DNA from: Pseudomonadota bacterium
GTDB lineage: Bacteria; Pseudomonadota; Gammaproteobacteria; Burkholderiales; Rhodocyclaceae
DNA length: 64,000 nucleotides
NCBI GenBank assembly: GCA_018241665.1
Contig: JAFEDK010000008.1
Span: forward strand, 243,279-307,278
Reading direction: 5' to 3'
Shown: in pieces, positions 34,210 through 43,694 of the stretch
How the letters are laid out: each line of letters begins with the position of its first letter
How positions within the stretch are numbered: the stretch's first letter is position 1
Position numbers and translations under genes: made by a program
Notes under the pieces: generated by a model
What the model was told of the DNA's origin: nothing
Databases searched by the model: none
Seen by the model: only the letters and a program-made list of their open reading frames with translations

Positions 34210-35421
34210 TCAGAAATTCAGGACGCGCCCATGGCTCGCCAGGGCACGTCGATAGACTTCACGATAACGGGCCACGCTGTTCTCCCAGGTCCGCTCCACT
34301 TCGACAAACTGCCGTGCTTGCGCCTTCACCTTCGGCCAGGCACCCCGCTGCGCCAATACGTCATTGATGGCCGACGCCAATGCATCGGCGTCGCCGGCAC
34401 GGAAAAGGAAACCCGTCTCGCCATGACGGATCAGCTCCTTGTGCCCGCCCACGTCCGACGCCACGAACATGCGCCCCTGCGCCATGGCCTCCAGCGGCTT
34501 GAGCGGGGTAACGAGCTCGGTCAGGCGAATGGGCAGGCGCGGGTAGGCCAGCACATCGATGAGCTCGTAGTAACGCTGCACCTGCGAATGGGGCACCCGC
34601 CCGGTAAAGATCACCCGCTCCGAGAGGCCCAGGCGCTCGACCTGGGCCTTGAGGTTGGCCTCTTGCGGACCACCGCCGACCAACAGGACACGTAAATCGG
34701 GATAAGCCGGGATCAGCTTGCAGGTTGCCTCGATGAGCAGGTCAAGACCTTCATAGCCGTAAAACGAGCCCGCAAAGCCAAGCACGGTCTTGCCGTCCAG
34801 CCCAAGGGAGGCGCGCAGCGCCGGATCCGGCTCGGCACCGAACTGGAAAGTAGCCACATCGACCGCATTCGGAATCACGGTGATTCGATCATCCGCCACG
34901 CCACGCACGCGGATATCGCCACGCAAGCCTTCACAGATCGTCGTCACCTGATCAGCGCGCCGCAAGGCGAAACTCTCCAGCCCCCGCGAGACGCGGTAAC
35001 GCAGGCTGCCCTCGGTGGTGGTTCCGTGGTCCACCGCCGCATCCTCCCACGACGCACGCATCTCATACACCACCGGGATCTTGCGCTTGCGCCCGACCCA
35101 CAAGGCCGGCAAGGCGTTCAGAACAGGGGAATGGGGATGGAGGATGTCCGGCTTGAGTTCATCCACCAGTTCATCCAGCCGCGCTGCGCTCAGGCGCATC
35201 TGGGCCACCAGGCCTTCCTCGCCGGAATTGGCGGTCCGGTAAAAGGCCCATCCATCAGCCTCCTCGAGCCCTCCCGTACTTGCGCCCTGCTTGGGCGTAG
35301 TTACGTGGAAGGTTTCCCAACCGAGCTTACGCTGCTCACGGAGAATGGAAACGGTGCGAAAGGCATAACCACTGTGCAGGGGCAGCGAGTGATCCAGAAC
35401 GTGCAGGATGCGCAGACTCAT
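34210..35421 (-). CDS. XrtA-associated glycosyltransferase (TIGR04063-like)
   Basis: A 403-residue GT4-type enzyme. The start ATG at 35421 overlaps the upstream amidotransferase stop by four bases (ATGA) and gives MSLRILHVLDHSLPLHSGYAFRT, matching the exosortase A-associated Daro_2409 group. The C-terminal donor-binding part includes LTELVTPLKPLEAMAQG, with the Glu residues of the family. It is probably one of the sugar-adding enzymes for the repeat unit and sits between the two amidotransferases. Confidence 0.9.
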   Translation of the reverse strand: MSLRILHVLDHSLPLHSGYAFRTVSILREQRKLGWETFHVTTPKQGASTGGLEEADGWAFYRTANSGEEGLVAQMRLSAARLDELVDELKPDILHPHSPVLNALPALWVGRKRKIPVVYEMRASWEDAAVDHGTTTEGSLRYRVSRGLESFALRRADQVTTICEGLRGDIRVRGVADDRITVIPNAVDVATFQFGAEPDPALRASLGLDGKTVLGFAGSFYGYEGLDLLIEATCKLIPAYPDLRVLLVGGGPQEANLKAQVERLGLSERVIFTGRVPHSQVQRYYELIDVLAYPRLPIRLTELVTPLKPLEAMAQGRMFVASDVGGHKELIRHGETGFLFRAGDADALASAINDVLAQRGAWPKVKAQARQFVEVERTWENSVARYREVYRRALASHGRVLNF

Positions 35422-37343
35422 GCGGCCCCCAGGATCGGGGTCGGCTCGACGCCCAGCTTGCTGTTGCGCAGGAAGGCCTCGAACATCAGCAGCGTCCACA
35501 GCGGCGAGCTGTAGTCACGCGCTCCGCTCTGGTGGGCGTCCACCAAGTGCTGGAGATACTTGCGATTGAACAGCCCGGTGGACGCGAGCGTATCTCCGAG
35601 CATCGCGCTACGCACCCGCTCCTTGAGCGGACCGCGGAACCAGCGCGCCAGCGGAACCGAAAAGCCCATCTTCGGGCGATACAGCACATCGTGGGGCAAC
35701 ATCGGCTCCATCGCCTTCTTGAACAGAAACTTGCCTTCCTGCCCCTTGATCTTCAGGTGGGTCGGCAAACTGGCCAGCCACTCCACCAGCGGGTGATCCA
35801 TCAGGGGCTCGCGCACCTCCAGGGAGTGCGCCATGCTGGCCCGGTCGACCTTGGTGTTGATGTCGCCGACCAGATAGGTCTTGATGTCGAGGTATTGCAC
35901 CAGGGCCAGCGCGTCGTCGGTACCTGCGTTCTCCGCGTGACGCCGGAAGACCTCGACCGCGTTGTAACCGGCGAGCTGGTTACGGAATGTCTGGGAGAAC
36001 AGCTGGCGACGCATGTCATCGCGCAGGATGGACACCGAATGGAAGTAGGCCTGCACGGAATCCCGCGCCAGCGACTGGAAGGTGGTCTTCGCCCGAAACA
36101 CCCGCGGCGCCCAATCCGCCTTGGGATACAAGCGGCCAAGCAGCCCGAACACCGGCTTGCGAACCGAATACGGCAGGCCGCTGCGCATCCGCTCCTCCAT
36201 CATGTGGAAGCGGTAGCGCCGGTAGCCACCCATGTTCTCGTCGCCACCATCGCCGGACAGGGCGACCGTCACGTGCTTGCGGGCCAGCTGGCAGACCCGG
36301 TAGGTCGGAATGGCGGAACTGTCGGCGTAGGGCTCGTCGTAAAGCGCCGCCAGCGTATCGATCAGGTCGAAATCATCGGACTGGACGGTCTCGACACGGT
36401 GATTGGTGTGGTAACGGTCCGCCACCATCTGCGCGAACGCCGACTCGTTGAAGGCCGGATCGTCGAACCCGATCGAGCAGGTGTTCACCGGCTCGCCGGA
36501 AATCCCCGCCATCGTGGCCACCACCGCGCTCGAATCGACACCGCCCGAGAGGAAGGCACCGAGCGGCACTTCGGCGATCATGCGCAGACGCACCGACTCC
36601 CGCAGGCGCTCGGTCAGTTCGGCCGTCGCATCCTGCAGGCTGAGGCGGTTATCGAGCGTAAAGCGCACATCCCAGTAAGGCTTCGGGGCGGGAATCGGTT
36701 GTCCGTGACGAACAGCCAGGGAAAAGCCAGGGTCGAGCTTGCGGGCCCCCTTGAAGATGGTGCGCGGCTCGGCAACGTAGCCCAGCGCAAAATATTCCTC
36801 GACTGCCAGCGGATCAATGGTCTTGTCGAGCCCCGGGTGCTGCATCAGCACCTTCAGCTCCGATCCAAACGCCAGGGCCCCGTCGGGCAGCACCGCGTAA
36901 TACATGGGCTTGACACCCATCCGGTCACGCGCCATGAAAAAGGTCTGCCGGTTGCGATCCCACAGCGCGAACGCAAACATGCCGCGGAATCGCTTGACGC
37001 AGTCTTCGCCCCAGGACTCCCAGGCGTGGACAATGACCTCGGTATCGCTACGGGTATGGAAACGGTGCCCCAGGGCAGTCAGCTCGGGGATCAGTTCCTG
37101 GTAGTTGTAGATCTCGCCATTGAAGACGACCACCACCGACCCATCCTCATTGAACAGCGGCTGCTGGCCGGTCGAGATATCGATGATGGACAAACGGCGG
37201 TGCGCAAAGGCGATGCCCGGCTCGAAGTGATAGCCCCCTTCGTCCGGCCCCCGATGCTGCTGGATGTCGTTCATGCGCTGGATGAGCTCCCGCGCAAACG
37301 TCTGCTTGCCCCTCGTATCAAAGAGTCCGGCGATACCGCACAT
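35418..37343 (-). CDS. XrtA system-associated amidotransferase 1 (TIGR03108-like)
   Basis: A 641-residue asparagine-synthase-type amidotransferase. Cys2 of MCGIAGLF is the glutaminase nucleophile, followed by the family segments QHRGPDEGG and FNGEIYNYQELI. The synthetase part has FLSGGVDSSAVV and ALSGDGGDENMGGYRRY. The sequence HRRLSIIDISTGQQPLFNEDG is typical of exosortase A-associated amidotransferase 1. The probable role is transfer of ammonia to a sugar uronic acid or other carboxyl group. A 155-base gap separates it from xrtA upstream, the longest gap in the sugar-assembly part of the locus, so a promoter may lie there. Confidence 0.9.
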   Translation of the reverse strand: MCGIAGLFDTRGKQTFARELIQRMNDIQQHRGPDEGGYHFEPGIAFAHRRLSIIDISTGQQPLFNEDGSVVVVFNGEIYNYQELIPELTALGHRFHTRSDTEVIVHAWESWGEDCVKRFRGMFAFALWDRNRQTFFMARDRMGVKPMYYAVLPDGALAFGSELKVLMQHPGLDKTIDPLAVEEYFALGYVAEPRTIFKGARKLDPGFSLAVRHGQPIPAPKPYWDVRFTLDNRLSLQDATAELTERLRESVRLRMIAEVPLGAFLSGGVDSSAVVATMAGISGEPVNTCSIGFDDPAFNESAFAQMVADRYHTNHRVETVQSDDFDLIDTLAALYDEPYADSSAIPTYRVCQLARKHVTVALSGDGGDENMGGYRRYRFHMMEERMRSGLPYSVRKPVFGLLGRLYPKADWAPRVFRAKTTFQSLARDSVQAYFHSVSILRDDMRRQLFSQTFRNQLAGYNAVEVFRRHAENAGTDDALALVQYLDIKTYLVGDINTKVDRASMAHSLEVREPLMDHPLVEWLASLPTHLKIKGQEGKFLFKKAMEPMLPHDVLYRPKMGFSVPLARWFRGPLKERVRSAMLGDTLASTGLFNRKYLQHLVDAHQSGARDYSSPLWTLLMFEAFLRNSKLGVEPTPILGAA

Positions 37344-37498
37344 AGTTCTCTACCTGTTATCCATCGACCTGCCATACAACTGCAGCCCGATGCCTATTGA
37401 ATGATTCCGGCGGGGCGGCATTCTACCCCGAGTCAGCGGGATCCCAGCGGGAACGCGGCATGCATTTTTCATTCCGACCAACAATGCATATGGACGCA

Positions 37499-39067
37499 TC
37501 ATTGCGGCTGGGCACCCCCGATCAAGGCCTGAAGCAGCACCTTGCCATTCGTATGCTCAAAAGCATCCAGAGACTCAGCGGCGCGCAGCTCATCGGCGCC
37601 GCTTGCCCAGATGGCCACGTAAGCCGAAGTATCCGGGCGTCCCATCAGCTTCGTCACGGCCAGCAAGGCCTTGGCGAGATAATCGTTGGTCACCAGACGG
37701 CCATCGATCCAGTAGCCCGACAGGACGACGACCTGACTGCCGTGTCCGGCCAGTACCGAGCGCCGCCAGTACCCGCTTCCGGAGTCTGGCCCCCGCCCGT
37801 CCGCAAGCCAGTTCCAGTCGCTGTCAGAAGGCAGGACCAGCTGGTTGGCACTCTGCACGAGCTCATGGCCGTTTCGCTGCTGGGCATAAACCGCCACATA
37901 TGCGGACACCTGGTGATGACCGTCCGAAAAATGGCGCAGCAAATCCTGCCTGAACCCAGTAAATGAGGGTTTGAATGAACTCGACGGCGACGGAGACTCC
38001 GACCATCCGGCGTCGACCCGCAATACCGGGACCGCGGGCGCCAGCTGCGCATGCACAGCCTCATGGCGCTCCAGCATACCGAGCACAACCGGCCAGATTG
38101 CGACGACGATTGCGATCGGCGCAATACCCGCGAGCAGCGTGGACAGCGCCACGGTATCCACCTCGGTCAGTTGCACATCCGATGAAGCCGCCGCGGGATT
38201 GACATCCTCCCGCCAGCGCCCCCCGATCCAGAACATCAGCATGATGACGACACCGAAGAACAGCCAGCCGTAGATCAGATGGTCAACCCCGGTAGCGAGC
38301 TTGTTGTTGCTCAGATAGCCCAGCATCACGATCATGTAGGCACGCAGCCAGTTGGCCAGGATCGGAACGACAAGCGCACACACCACAAACAGCAGACGCC
38401 GCCGCAGCGTCCGGTAGTTGAGGTACGCATAAAGTGCCCCGACCATGAACGAGGCGATGAGGTAACGCACACCACTACACGCCTCGACGACCGACCACCG
38501 CCCGTTCGGCACGATGAAATGCAGCCCCTCCTGATATACCGGCACGCCTGACATCCGCACCGCGGCAACGGTGAACATCGCCGTGTATTTCATCATGACC
38601 GGCAGCAGGAACTCGCCGATGGGCACCCCGAAAAACAGGAACAGGATCGGAAAGGCCATCACCCTGGACAGGCGCGGCCCCAGCACCCCGACCAGGCTGA
38701 AGACAAGAAGCAGAGCCAGCGCCACGTGCGTTGCCGAAGCAACACTGGCAAGCTCGCCCAGCAACCACAACAGCCCCGCCAGCAGAAGGGGCACGGACAT
38801 GATCCAGCGGGGCCGCACTACCTCTCCGCTCAACCTGTCGCGACTCCGCCACACCAGCCAAGCGAAGATCGGCAACACGAGCAAGCCGTGGGCAAACGTG
38901 TCGGAACGCCACCAGATCTCGAATACCGCCGCGGCCGTTCCGTGATACCACGCCAGGACCCATGCGAACACGGCCCCCAGGACGATGAGGGTGTAGCGAA
39001 CCGAGGTATTCACCAGGCCTCTCCTGACTGCCTCAACCGGACCGGACGTTTCTTGGAGATCGATCAT
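37499..39067 (-). CDS. xrtA: Exosortase A fused to EpsI domain
   Basis: A 522-residue membrane protein. The N-terminal half is an eight-helix-type exosortase (EpsH). The active-site Cys197 lies in ACSGVRYL, Arg242 in LRAYM and His263 in VDHLIYG, the Cys/Arg/His set of the family. From about residue 300 a periplasmic EpsI domain follows, after the helix around residues 305-325. Exosortase A cleaves the PEP-CTERM sorting signal of target proteins at the inner membrane and may link them to a polymer. The fusion with EpsI is known from several XrtA loci. The start overlaps no gene; the femAB-like gene upstream ends only two bases away. Confidence 0.93.
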   Translation of the reverse strand: MIDLQETSGPVEAVRRGLVNTSVRYTLIVLGAVFAWVLAWYHGTAAAVFEIWWRSDTFAHGLLVLPIFAWLVWRSRDRLSGEVVRPRWIMSVPLLLAGLLWLLGELASVASATHVALALLLVFSLVGVLGPRLSRVMAFPILFLFFGVPIGEFLLPVMMKYTAMFTVAAVRMSGVPVYQEGLHFIVPNGRWSVVEACSGVRYLIASFMVGALYAYLNYRTLRRRLLFVVCALVVPILANWLRAYMIVMLGYLSNNKLATGVDHLIYGWLFFGVVIMLMFWIGGRWREDVNPAAASSDVQLTEVDTVALSTLLAGIAPIAIVVAIWPVVLGMLERHEAVHAQLAPAVPVLRVDAGWSESPSPSSSFKPSFTGFRQDLLRHFSDGHHQVSAYVAVYAQQRNGHELVQSANQLVLPSDSDWNWLADGRGPDSGSGYWRRSVLAGHGSQVVVLSGYWIDGRLVTNDYLAKALLAVTKLMGRPDTSAYVAIWASGADELRAAESLDAFEHTNGKVLLQALIGGAQPQ

Positions 39068-39069
39068 GC

Positions 39070-40104
39070 CTACCCTAGATTACGCACCAACACAGGCCCA
39101 AGCCAATTGGCCACGCCGATCGGAAGCCGCTTCCAGAGCGCGATGAAGGCACGGTATTTGGGGTTCATGGGATTGTTCTGCGGAATCGAGTCCCGCTTGA
39201 AAAGACGATATTCGTAGGACAGCAGAACCGGCTCAAAGCCCCAGTTCTTCTTGAAGTGATAGGGACCGGTGCCGACCTTGCTGCGTCCGTAATCGAAAAT
39301 CCGGCATCCGCGGGCAACCGCATGGCGCATCAGTTCCCAGTATTTGAAATCGTTGGCCGCCAGATCACGGGCCGCCACATCGTCCCCTGCGTAGTAAGGC
39401 AGGATTTCATCGCGGAAATAAAAGCTCAATACCGACGACAGCGGCTTTCCCTCTGCGGAACTCACCGTCAGGATGTCGCAATCGCTACCGAAAACCTGCA
39501 GCAAGGCTTCGAAGAACTTCTTGGGCAGTGCCGGCGTGCCGTGCCGCAACACATTGTCGGAATACAGCGCAAAAAAACGGTCGGCCGAACTGTCGATGTC
39601 GCCGAGCAAGCCGTTCTTGATGCCCTTGCGCACCATTGCCCGCTGCTTGCGCGGTATGGCCTGCATATTGGCCTCATCATCGGCCTGGATCTCCTTGCGG
39701 AAAGTCACGTACAGATCCTGCCGCGGCCATTCCGCATGACGCTCGGTGAGGTTGCGGTACTCAAGATGCTGCACCCCGGCGCGTTGGGCCAGGGTTTCGG
39801 CGGCGGCCTCCAAGGCTGCCGCCGCCTCGGCATCGCTGCCCGCAATACCGCCGTATACGGCAAACGGCAATGAGGTCAGCGCATGGCCGAACAATGCACT
39901 TTTGACTTCGACCAACGGGAGAACGGCAACAATCCGTCCGCCACGCTCAGCCAGCAGATAATGGGTGCGATGACGGAAGACCTGCTGCATGAGGTCCCGC
40001 CATTCGATCCGATGGAAAAAAGTTGCATCAGGACAGGCAAAAACAAACTCGTTCCAGCACGCAGCGTCACCGTCTGCATAAGGACGCACGATCACATCAG
40101 ACAT
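39070..40104 (-). CDS. FemAB-like protein, XrtA/PEP-CTERM associated
   Basis: A 344-residue GNAT-fold protein of the FemAB type (TIGR03019-like). Features include DATFFHRIEWRDLMQQVF near the N-terminus, a central RKQRAMVRKGIKNGL, and the family motif FDYGRSKVGTGPYHFKKNWGF (shown in part) near residue 285. FemAB relatives add amino acids from aminoacyl-tRNA; here the acceptor might be a sugar amine or lipid carrier. It follows the deacetylase by nine bases and precedes xrtA by two, the usual order in these loci. Confidence 0.9.
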   Translation of the reverse strand: MSDVIVRPYADGDAACWNEFVFACPDATFFHRIEWRDLMQQVFRHRTHYLLAERGGRIVAVLPLVEVKSALFGHALTSLPFAVYGGIAGSDAEAAAALEAAAETLAQRAGVQHLEYRNLTERHAEWPRQDLYVTFRKEIQADDEANMQAIPRKQRAMVRKGIKNGLLGDIDSSADRFFALYSDNVLRHGTPALPKKFFEALLQVFGSDCDILTVSSAEGKPLSSVLSFYFRDEILPYYAGDDVAARDLAANDFKYWELMRHAVARGCRIFDYGRSKVGTGPYHFKKNWGFEPVLLSYEYRLFKRDSIPQNNPMNPKYRAFIALWKRLPIGVANWLGPVLVRNLG

Positions 40105-40113
40105 GGGAAAACC

Positions 40114-40977
40114 TTAAGCTGCCGGCCGGCTAGCCGGGAGAAATACCTCGTCCATCCGCCCCCAGGCGAAATCCTGCAAAAGACGCTGCAGGCGGGCCTC
40201 GGTACGCGACAGATTGACGTAATGACGGAAGCGCGTCTTGGCGCTCGCCTGCTGCACCACCGGTTGCTCCGGATCGATCTCCCAGGGGTGGAAATAAAAG
40301 ATCGCCGGCTTTCCATCCTCCTCATTCACCTTCCGGATGCCCCAGGCAGAAACCGGGTAGGGCAAGAGCCGGAAATAGCCTCCGCCGCCCACCGGCCAGT
40401 TACGGCCGAGACGACGAACCGTGCTGATGGGAATCTCCACCAGCCCGTCCCCGACCACATACGGGAAACGGGGTGCATCCGGCACGCCATAGTGGTCGTG
40501 CTTGACCGGATATACGCTCGAACTGTAACGGTACCCGGCCTCCTCGATACACCCGTGGGCCCAGGGGTTTGAAGCTCCGACGGAAAAGCTCGGCGCCCGG
40601 TACCCCTTCACCTCGCAACTGGCGATATCCTCCAGCACGACCTTGGCCAGCGTGATGTCGGCGAGAAATGCCTCCGGCGTTTGCGCGCTGGCCCGTTCGT
40701 GGCCATATCCGTGGCTGGCTAGTTCATGTCCCTCCTCAGCGATCAGCCGGATCAGCGCCGGATAGCGTTCCGCGACCCACCCCAAGGTAAAGAAGGTGGC
40801 CTTCGCCCCTTGTTCACGGAGCATTTCGAGGATCCGCTGGACATTACGCTCCACGCGGCACGGCGTGTTTTCCCAGGCGTCCTTGGGGAAATGGGAAGCC
40901 AGTGCAGAGACCTGGAAATAGTCCTCCACATCGATGGTCAACGCATTCCGGACACGGGGCTCACCAGCAACACTCAT
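40114..40977 (-). CDS. XrtA-associated polysaccharide deacetylase (DUF3473 type)
   Basis: A 287-residue CE4 deacetylase (TIGR03006-like). The catalytic Asp motif LTIDVEDYFQVSA starts near residue 13, and the metal-binding SHGYGH at about 88-93. The C-terminal part (YFHPWEIDPEQP, then HYVNLSRTEARL) is the DUF3473 extension typical of PEP-CTERM loci. It probably removes N-acetyl groups from the polymer or its precursor. It overlaps the ATPase gene by four bases (ATGA). The other CE4 protein of the locus (25023-26018) lacks this extension, so the two are not simple duplicates. Confidence 0.92.
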   Translation of the reverse strand: MSVAGEPRVRNALTIDVEDYFQVSALASHFPKDAWENTPCRVERNVQRILEMLREQGAKATFFTLGWVAERYPALIRLIAEEGHELASHGYGHERASAQTPEAFLADITLAKVVLEDIASCEVKGYRAPSFSVGASNPWAHGCIEEAGYRYSSSVYPVKHDHYGVPDAPRFPYVVGDGLVEIPISTVRRLGRNWPVGGGGYFRLLPYPVSAWGIRKVNEEDGKPAIFYFHPWEIDPEQPVVQQASAKTRFRHYVNLSRTEARLQRLLQDFAWGRMDEVFLPASRPAA

Positions 40978-42047
40978 TTTGAACCCACGTCATTTTCCGG
41001 CCTGGAGGCCTGTTGCGCCGTCCCGATCAACTGGGTCAACGCGTTCAGAGTTGTTGACAAGGTCCGCTCCAGCAGGGCGAGCCGCTCCTCGATACGCGCC
41101 GCATCGTAGCCCGGTCCGATCTCGGCCAAGGCACGCGCAGCCTGGGGATTGGCCAGGATGCGTTGCAGATCGACTCCTGTCGGCGTTTGCCCGACGGCTC
41201 TGGCAAGGTCTGCCCCCACGCCACTGTCGGGCACCACCTGCTCTTCGCGCATCTCGGCCGCCGTCTGCTCGACGGTCTCGCTTGAAATGCGCCTTTGCTC
41301 ACCCAGGAAGGCCGCCAGCATGATCCGGTCGCACAGGGCATTGATGCGACGCGGAATCCCCTGGCTGTTCTGGAAGATGCCCTTCATTGCCTCGGGCTCG
41401 AAGGCGGGATTCCCGCTCCACCCGACACAAGTCAGCCGATGCTCCACATAGGCTTGGGTCTCCTGAACGTCAAGGGGACCAAGGTGATAGGACGCGATAA
41501 CGCGCTGGCGAAGCTGAACCATCTCCGGACTCTGCATGATCGTCCGGAACTCTGGTTGGCCGACCAGGAAACTCTGCAGCAAGGCGTGATCTTCCAGTTG
41601 GAAGTTGGACAGCATGCGCAACTCTTCAACTGCACGCTGGGTCAGGTTCTGCGCCTCGTCCACGATCAGCAGCGCACGCTTGCCCTGAGCTGTCATGGAA
41701 ACCAGAAAGGCCTCGATCGCCAGCAGGAGGTCACTCTTTGACAGGTTCCTGCTGGGAATGCCGAACGAGGCTGCGACGAGGCGCAGGATGTCGTCTGCGT
41801 CAATCTGGGTGCTGACCAGGTTCGCAGCAACGATCTTGCCCGGATCGAGTTTCTCCAGAAGGCTGCGCACCAGCAAGGTCTTGCCCGCACCGACTTCGCC
41901 TGTGATGACGATGAACCCTTCATTCTGATGGAGTCCGTACTCCAGGTACGCCATCGCCCGACGGTGACCGCGGCTGCCGTAAAAGAAACTGGGATCCGGA
42001 TTGAGTTGAAAGGGCTTCCCTTTCAAACCGAAATGGGCTTCGTACAT
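40974..42047 (-). CDS. XrtA-associated ATPase (ExeA-like AAA)
   Basis: A 357-residue ATPase of the ExeA/GspA-like AAA group (TIGR03015). Walker A is GEVGAGKT, Walker B LLIVDEAQNL; the sensor part includes FLVGQPEFRTIMQ. The N-terminus MYEAHFGLKGKPFQLNPDP is typical. The C-terminal 80 residues are a low-complexity tail with a predicted helix (LALLERTLSTTLNALTQL). Its exact job in XrtA loci is unknown; a role in assembling or energising the export complex is usually proposed. Gaps of nine bases to the outer-membrane gene suggest one transcript. Confidence 0.9.
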   Translation of the reverse strand: MYEAHFGLKGKPFQLNPDPSFFYGSRGHRRAMAYLEYGLHQNEGFIVITGEVGAGKTLLVRSLLEKLDPGKIVAANLVSTQIDADDILRLVAASFGIPSRNLSKSDLLLAIEAFLVSMTAQGKRALLIVDEAQNLTQRAVEELRMLSNFQLEDHALLQSFLVGQPEFRTIMQSPEMVQLRQRVIASYHLGPLDVQETQAYVEHRLTCVGWSGNPAFEPEAMKGIFQNSQGIPRRINALCDRIMLAAFLGEQRRISSETVEQTAAEMREEQVVPDSGVGADLARAVGQTPTGVDLQRILANPQAARALAEIGPGYDAARIEERLALLERTLSTTLNALTQLIGTAQQASRPENDVGSK

Positions 42048-42056
42048 ATAGGAGAA

Positions 42057-43694
42057 TCAGAATGTGATGGCAACCGTTGCGATGGCTGCGTTCTCGCTGT
42101 AATTGGTGGCTCCGTCCCCTTTGAGGCTCCGGAAGCTCAACATGCCATTGGCCCGTTGCGAGAACTTGCTGACGATCCCCGCGTTCACCCGGCGCATGCG
42201 GCTGGTCTGGGCAAGGGTGGCATCACCGGTATCACGATGACTGTTGGAGAGCGTCAACCCGATATTCGTCGACAGCCGCGGGTTGATCGAGTGACTCAGC
42301 GTCACCGAACCACTCACTTCCCTGATCCGGTTTGAGTTCTGGAAGTCACCGCCGAAAACCGAGAACGACTGTTCTGTCTGGCGGTCCCGCTCCGAGTGAA
42401 AGGCCGAAAACACCAGGGTATTGCGCGCACCCAGCAAGCTCAGGCCCACGCGCAAGCGCTTGTCCAGAAACAGCCCGTTGGACAGGACTGACTGGCTGAC
42501 CCCAATATTATCGGGCAGGCCACGATCGGCAATGAACTGGCGCACAAAGGCGTCACGCTCGACGGCATCGGGGTGGCTGTTCTTGGCCAAGGACATCAGG
42601 AGTTCGTAGGTATCCACCTCTGAAATCGCAGCCAGGGCCTGGCTGGTGGACATGACGTCCCTCGAGTACCGCAAATTGACTGCATACAAGGGGCTGCGGT
42701 GGTCAGCCGAAATCAGGACCCCAGGGCCGAAGTAACGATCTTCCCAGAGCGCACTGACCTTCGTTGCCTGACTCAGGGTCCAGTCGGCGCCCAAGCCGTA
42801 AATGCTCGACTGCTGGGTATCGACGGTACGGATGTTATTGCTCTCGACCCCACCGATCAAACGCAGCTGCAACGAGGCTCCAGGCCGCGCCAAGCCCGTC
42901 AGGCGGACGCTCTGCTGCTTCAGATCGCGCCGGCCGGACGTGCTCATGACGCTATCGGAACCCACCACGCTCCAGCCGAGATTGCCGAACGCAGCAGGAT
43001 CGCCAACGTTGAACGACACGACATTACGCGTCGACTGCTTGAACGCGCCCGTGGAAGAATCCGTCTCGCTGAACAGGTAACGCAACTCCGCATTGCCGTT
43101 CACGCCAAAGCGCTGGACCCAGTACGGGGCCACCATGAAATTGCGGACCTCACTAAGATTGCCCGTCCCCGTGACGGAGTCTCCAGGTCGGGGGCCGAAG
43201 GCCGAAATGGTCTCCCTACTCACCGACGCGTTCAGGTCGATGAAGCCATGCTGCTTCCACGCTTCGACCCGCCCCGCGCCACGCATCGTGAGGAAACCAC
43301 GGTTGCGGCTCTGATCCTCACCATAGAAAGTGCCATTGAACATGGCCTGCAGGCTTCCCTGCACGGCACCGCTCCTGGACGCGACACTGAGACTTGGACT
43401 GATCTGTGTGATGTAGTCCGAACGCGCCTCGGAACTCTTGGCCAACAAGACATTGTCCGTAACGGTCTCGGTCACCCGTAGGGACGGAACAATCGTCAGG
43501 CCACGCGCAGCCCCAGGCTGCGCCCCGCCGGCCGCCGCACCAGCCTGTGCCCCGCCGCCACTGCCGGATGCCGCAGGATCAGACAGGGAGGGCAGCTGTT
43601 GCGCAGAAGCAATACCGCTGATGGAAAGAGCGAGTGTCGTCAGGCAGCAGGGAAACAGGAGCAGCGTGTGCGTGGATTGACGGCGAACTCTCAC
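42057..43694 (-). CDS. XrtA-associated outer-membrane beta-barrel protein
   Basis: A 545-residue protein (TIGR03016-like) with a signal peptide (ending near SAQQ, residue 33), a Gly/Ala-rich stretch (residues 40-60) and then a beta-barrel of many strands. Barrel segments such as GLTIVPSLRVTETVTDNVLL and ISPSLSVASRSGAVQGSL open it, and it ends in IATVAITF with a C-terminal aromatic. The role may be polymer passage or anchoring in the outer membrane. It overlaps the tyrosine-kinase gene by four bases. Confidence 0.88.
   Translation of the reverse strand: MRVRRQSTHTLLLFPCCLTTLALSISGIASAQQLPSLSDPAASGSGGGAQAGAAAGGAQPGAARGLTIVPSLRVTETVTDNVLLAKSSEARSDYITQISPSLSVASRSGAVQGSLQAMFNGTFYGEDQSRNRGFLTMRGAGRVEAWKQHGFIDLNASVSRETISAFGPRPGDSVTGTGNLSEVRNFMVAPYWVQRFGVNGNAELRYLFSETDSSTGAFKQSTRNVVSFNVGDPAAFGNLGWSVVGSDSVMSTSGRRDLKQQSVRLTGLARPGASLQLRLIGGVESNNIRTVDTQQSSIYGLGADWTLSQATKVSALWEDRYFGPGVLISADHRSPLYAVNLRYSRDVMSTSQALAAISEVDTYELLMSLAKNSHPDAVERDAFVRQFIADRGLPDNIGVSQSVLSNGLFLDKRLRVGLSLLGARNTLVFSAFHSERDRQTEQSFSVFGGDFQNSNRIREVSGSVTLSHSINPRLSTNIGLTLSNSHRDTGDATLAQTSRMRRVNAGIVSKFSQRANGMLSFRSLKGDGATNYSENAAIATVAITF

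Noticed and set aside
35532-37400. 622-codon plus-strand frame opposite the amidotransferase
   Set aside because: Antisense shadow; composition is His/Arg/Gln-rich, and the minus strand carries an intact AsnB-type enzyme.
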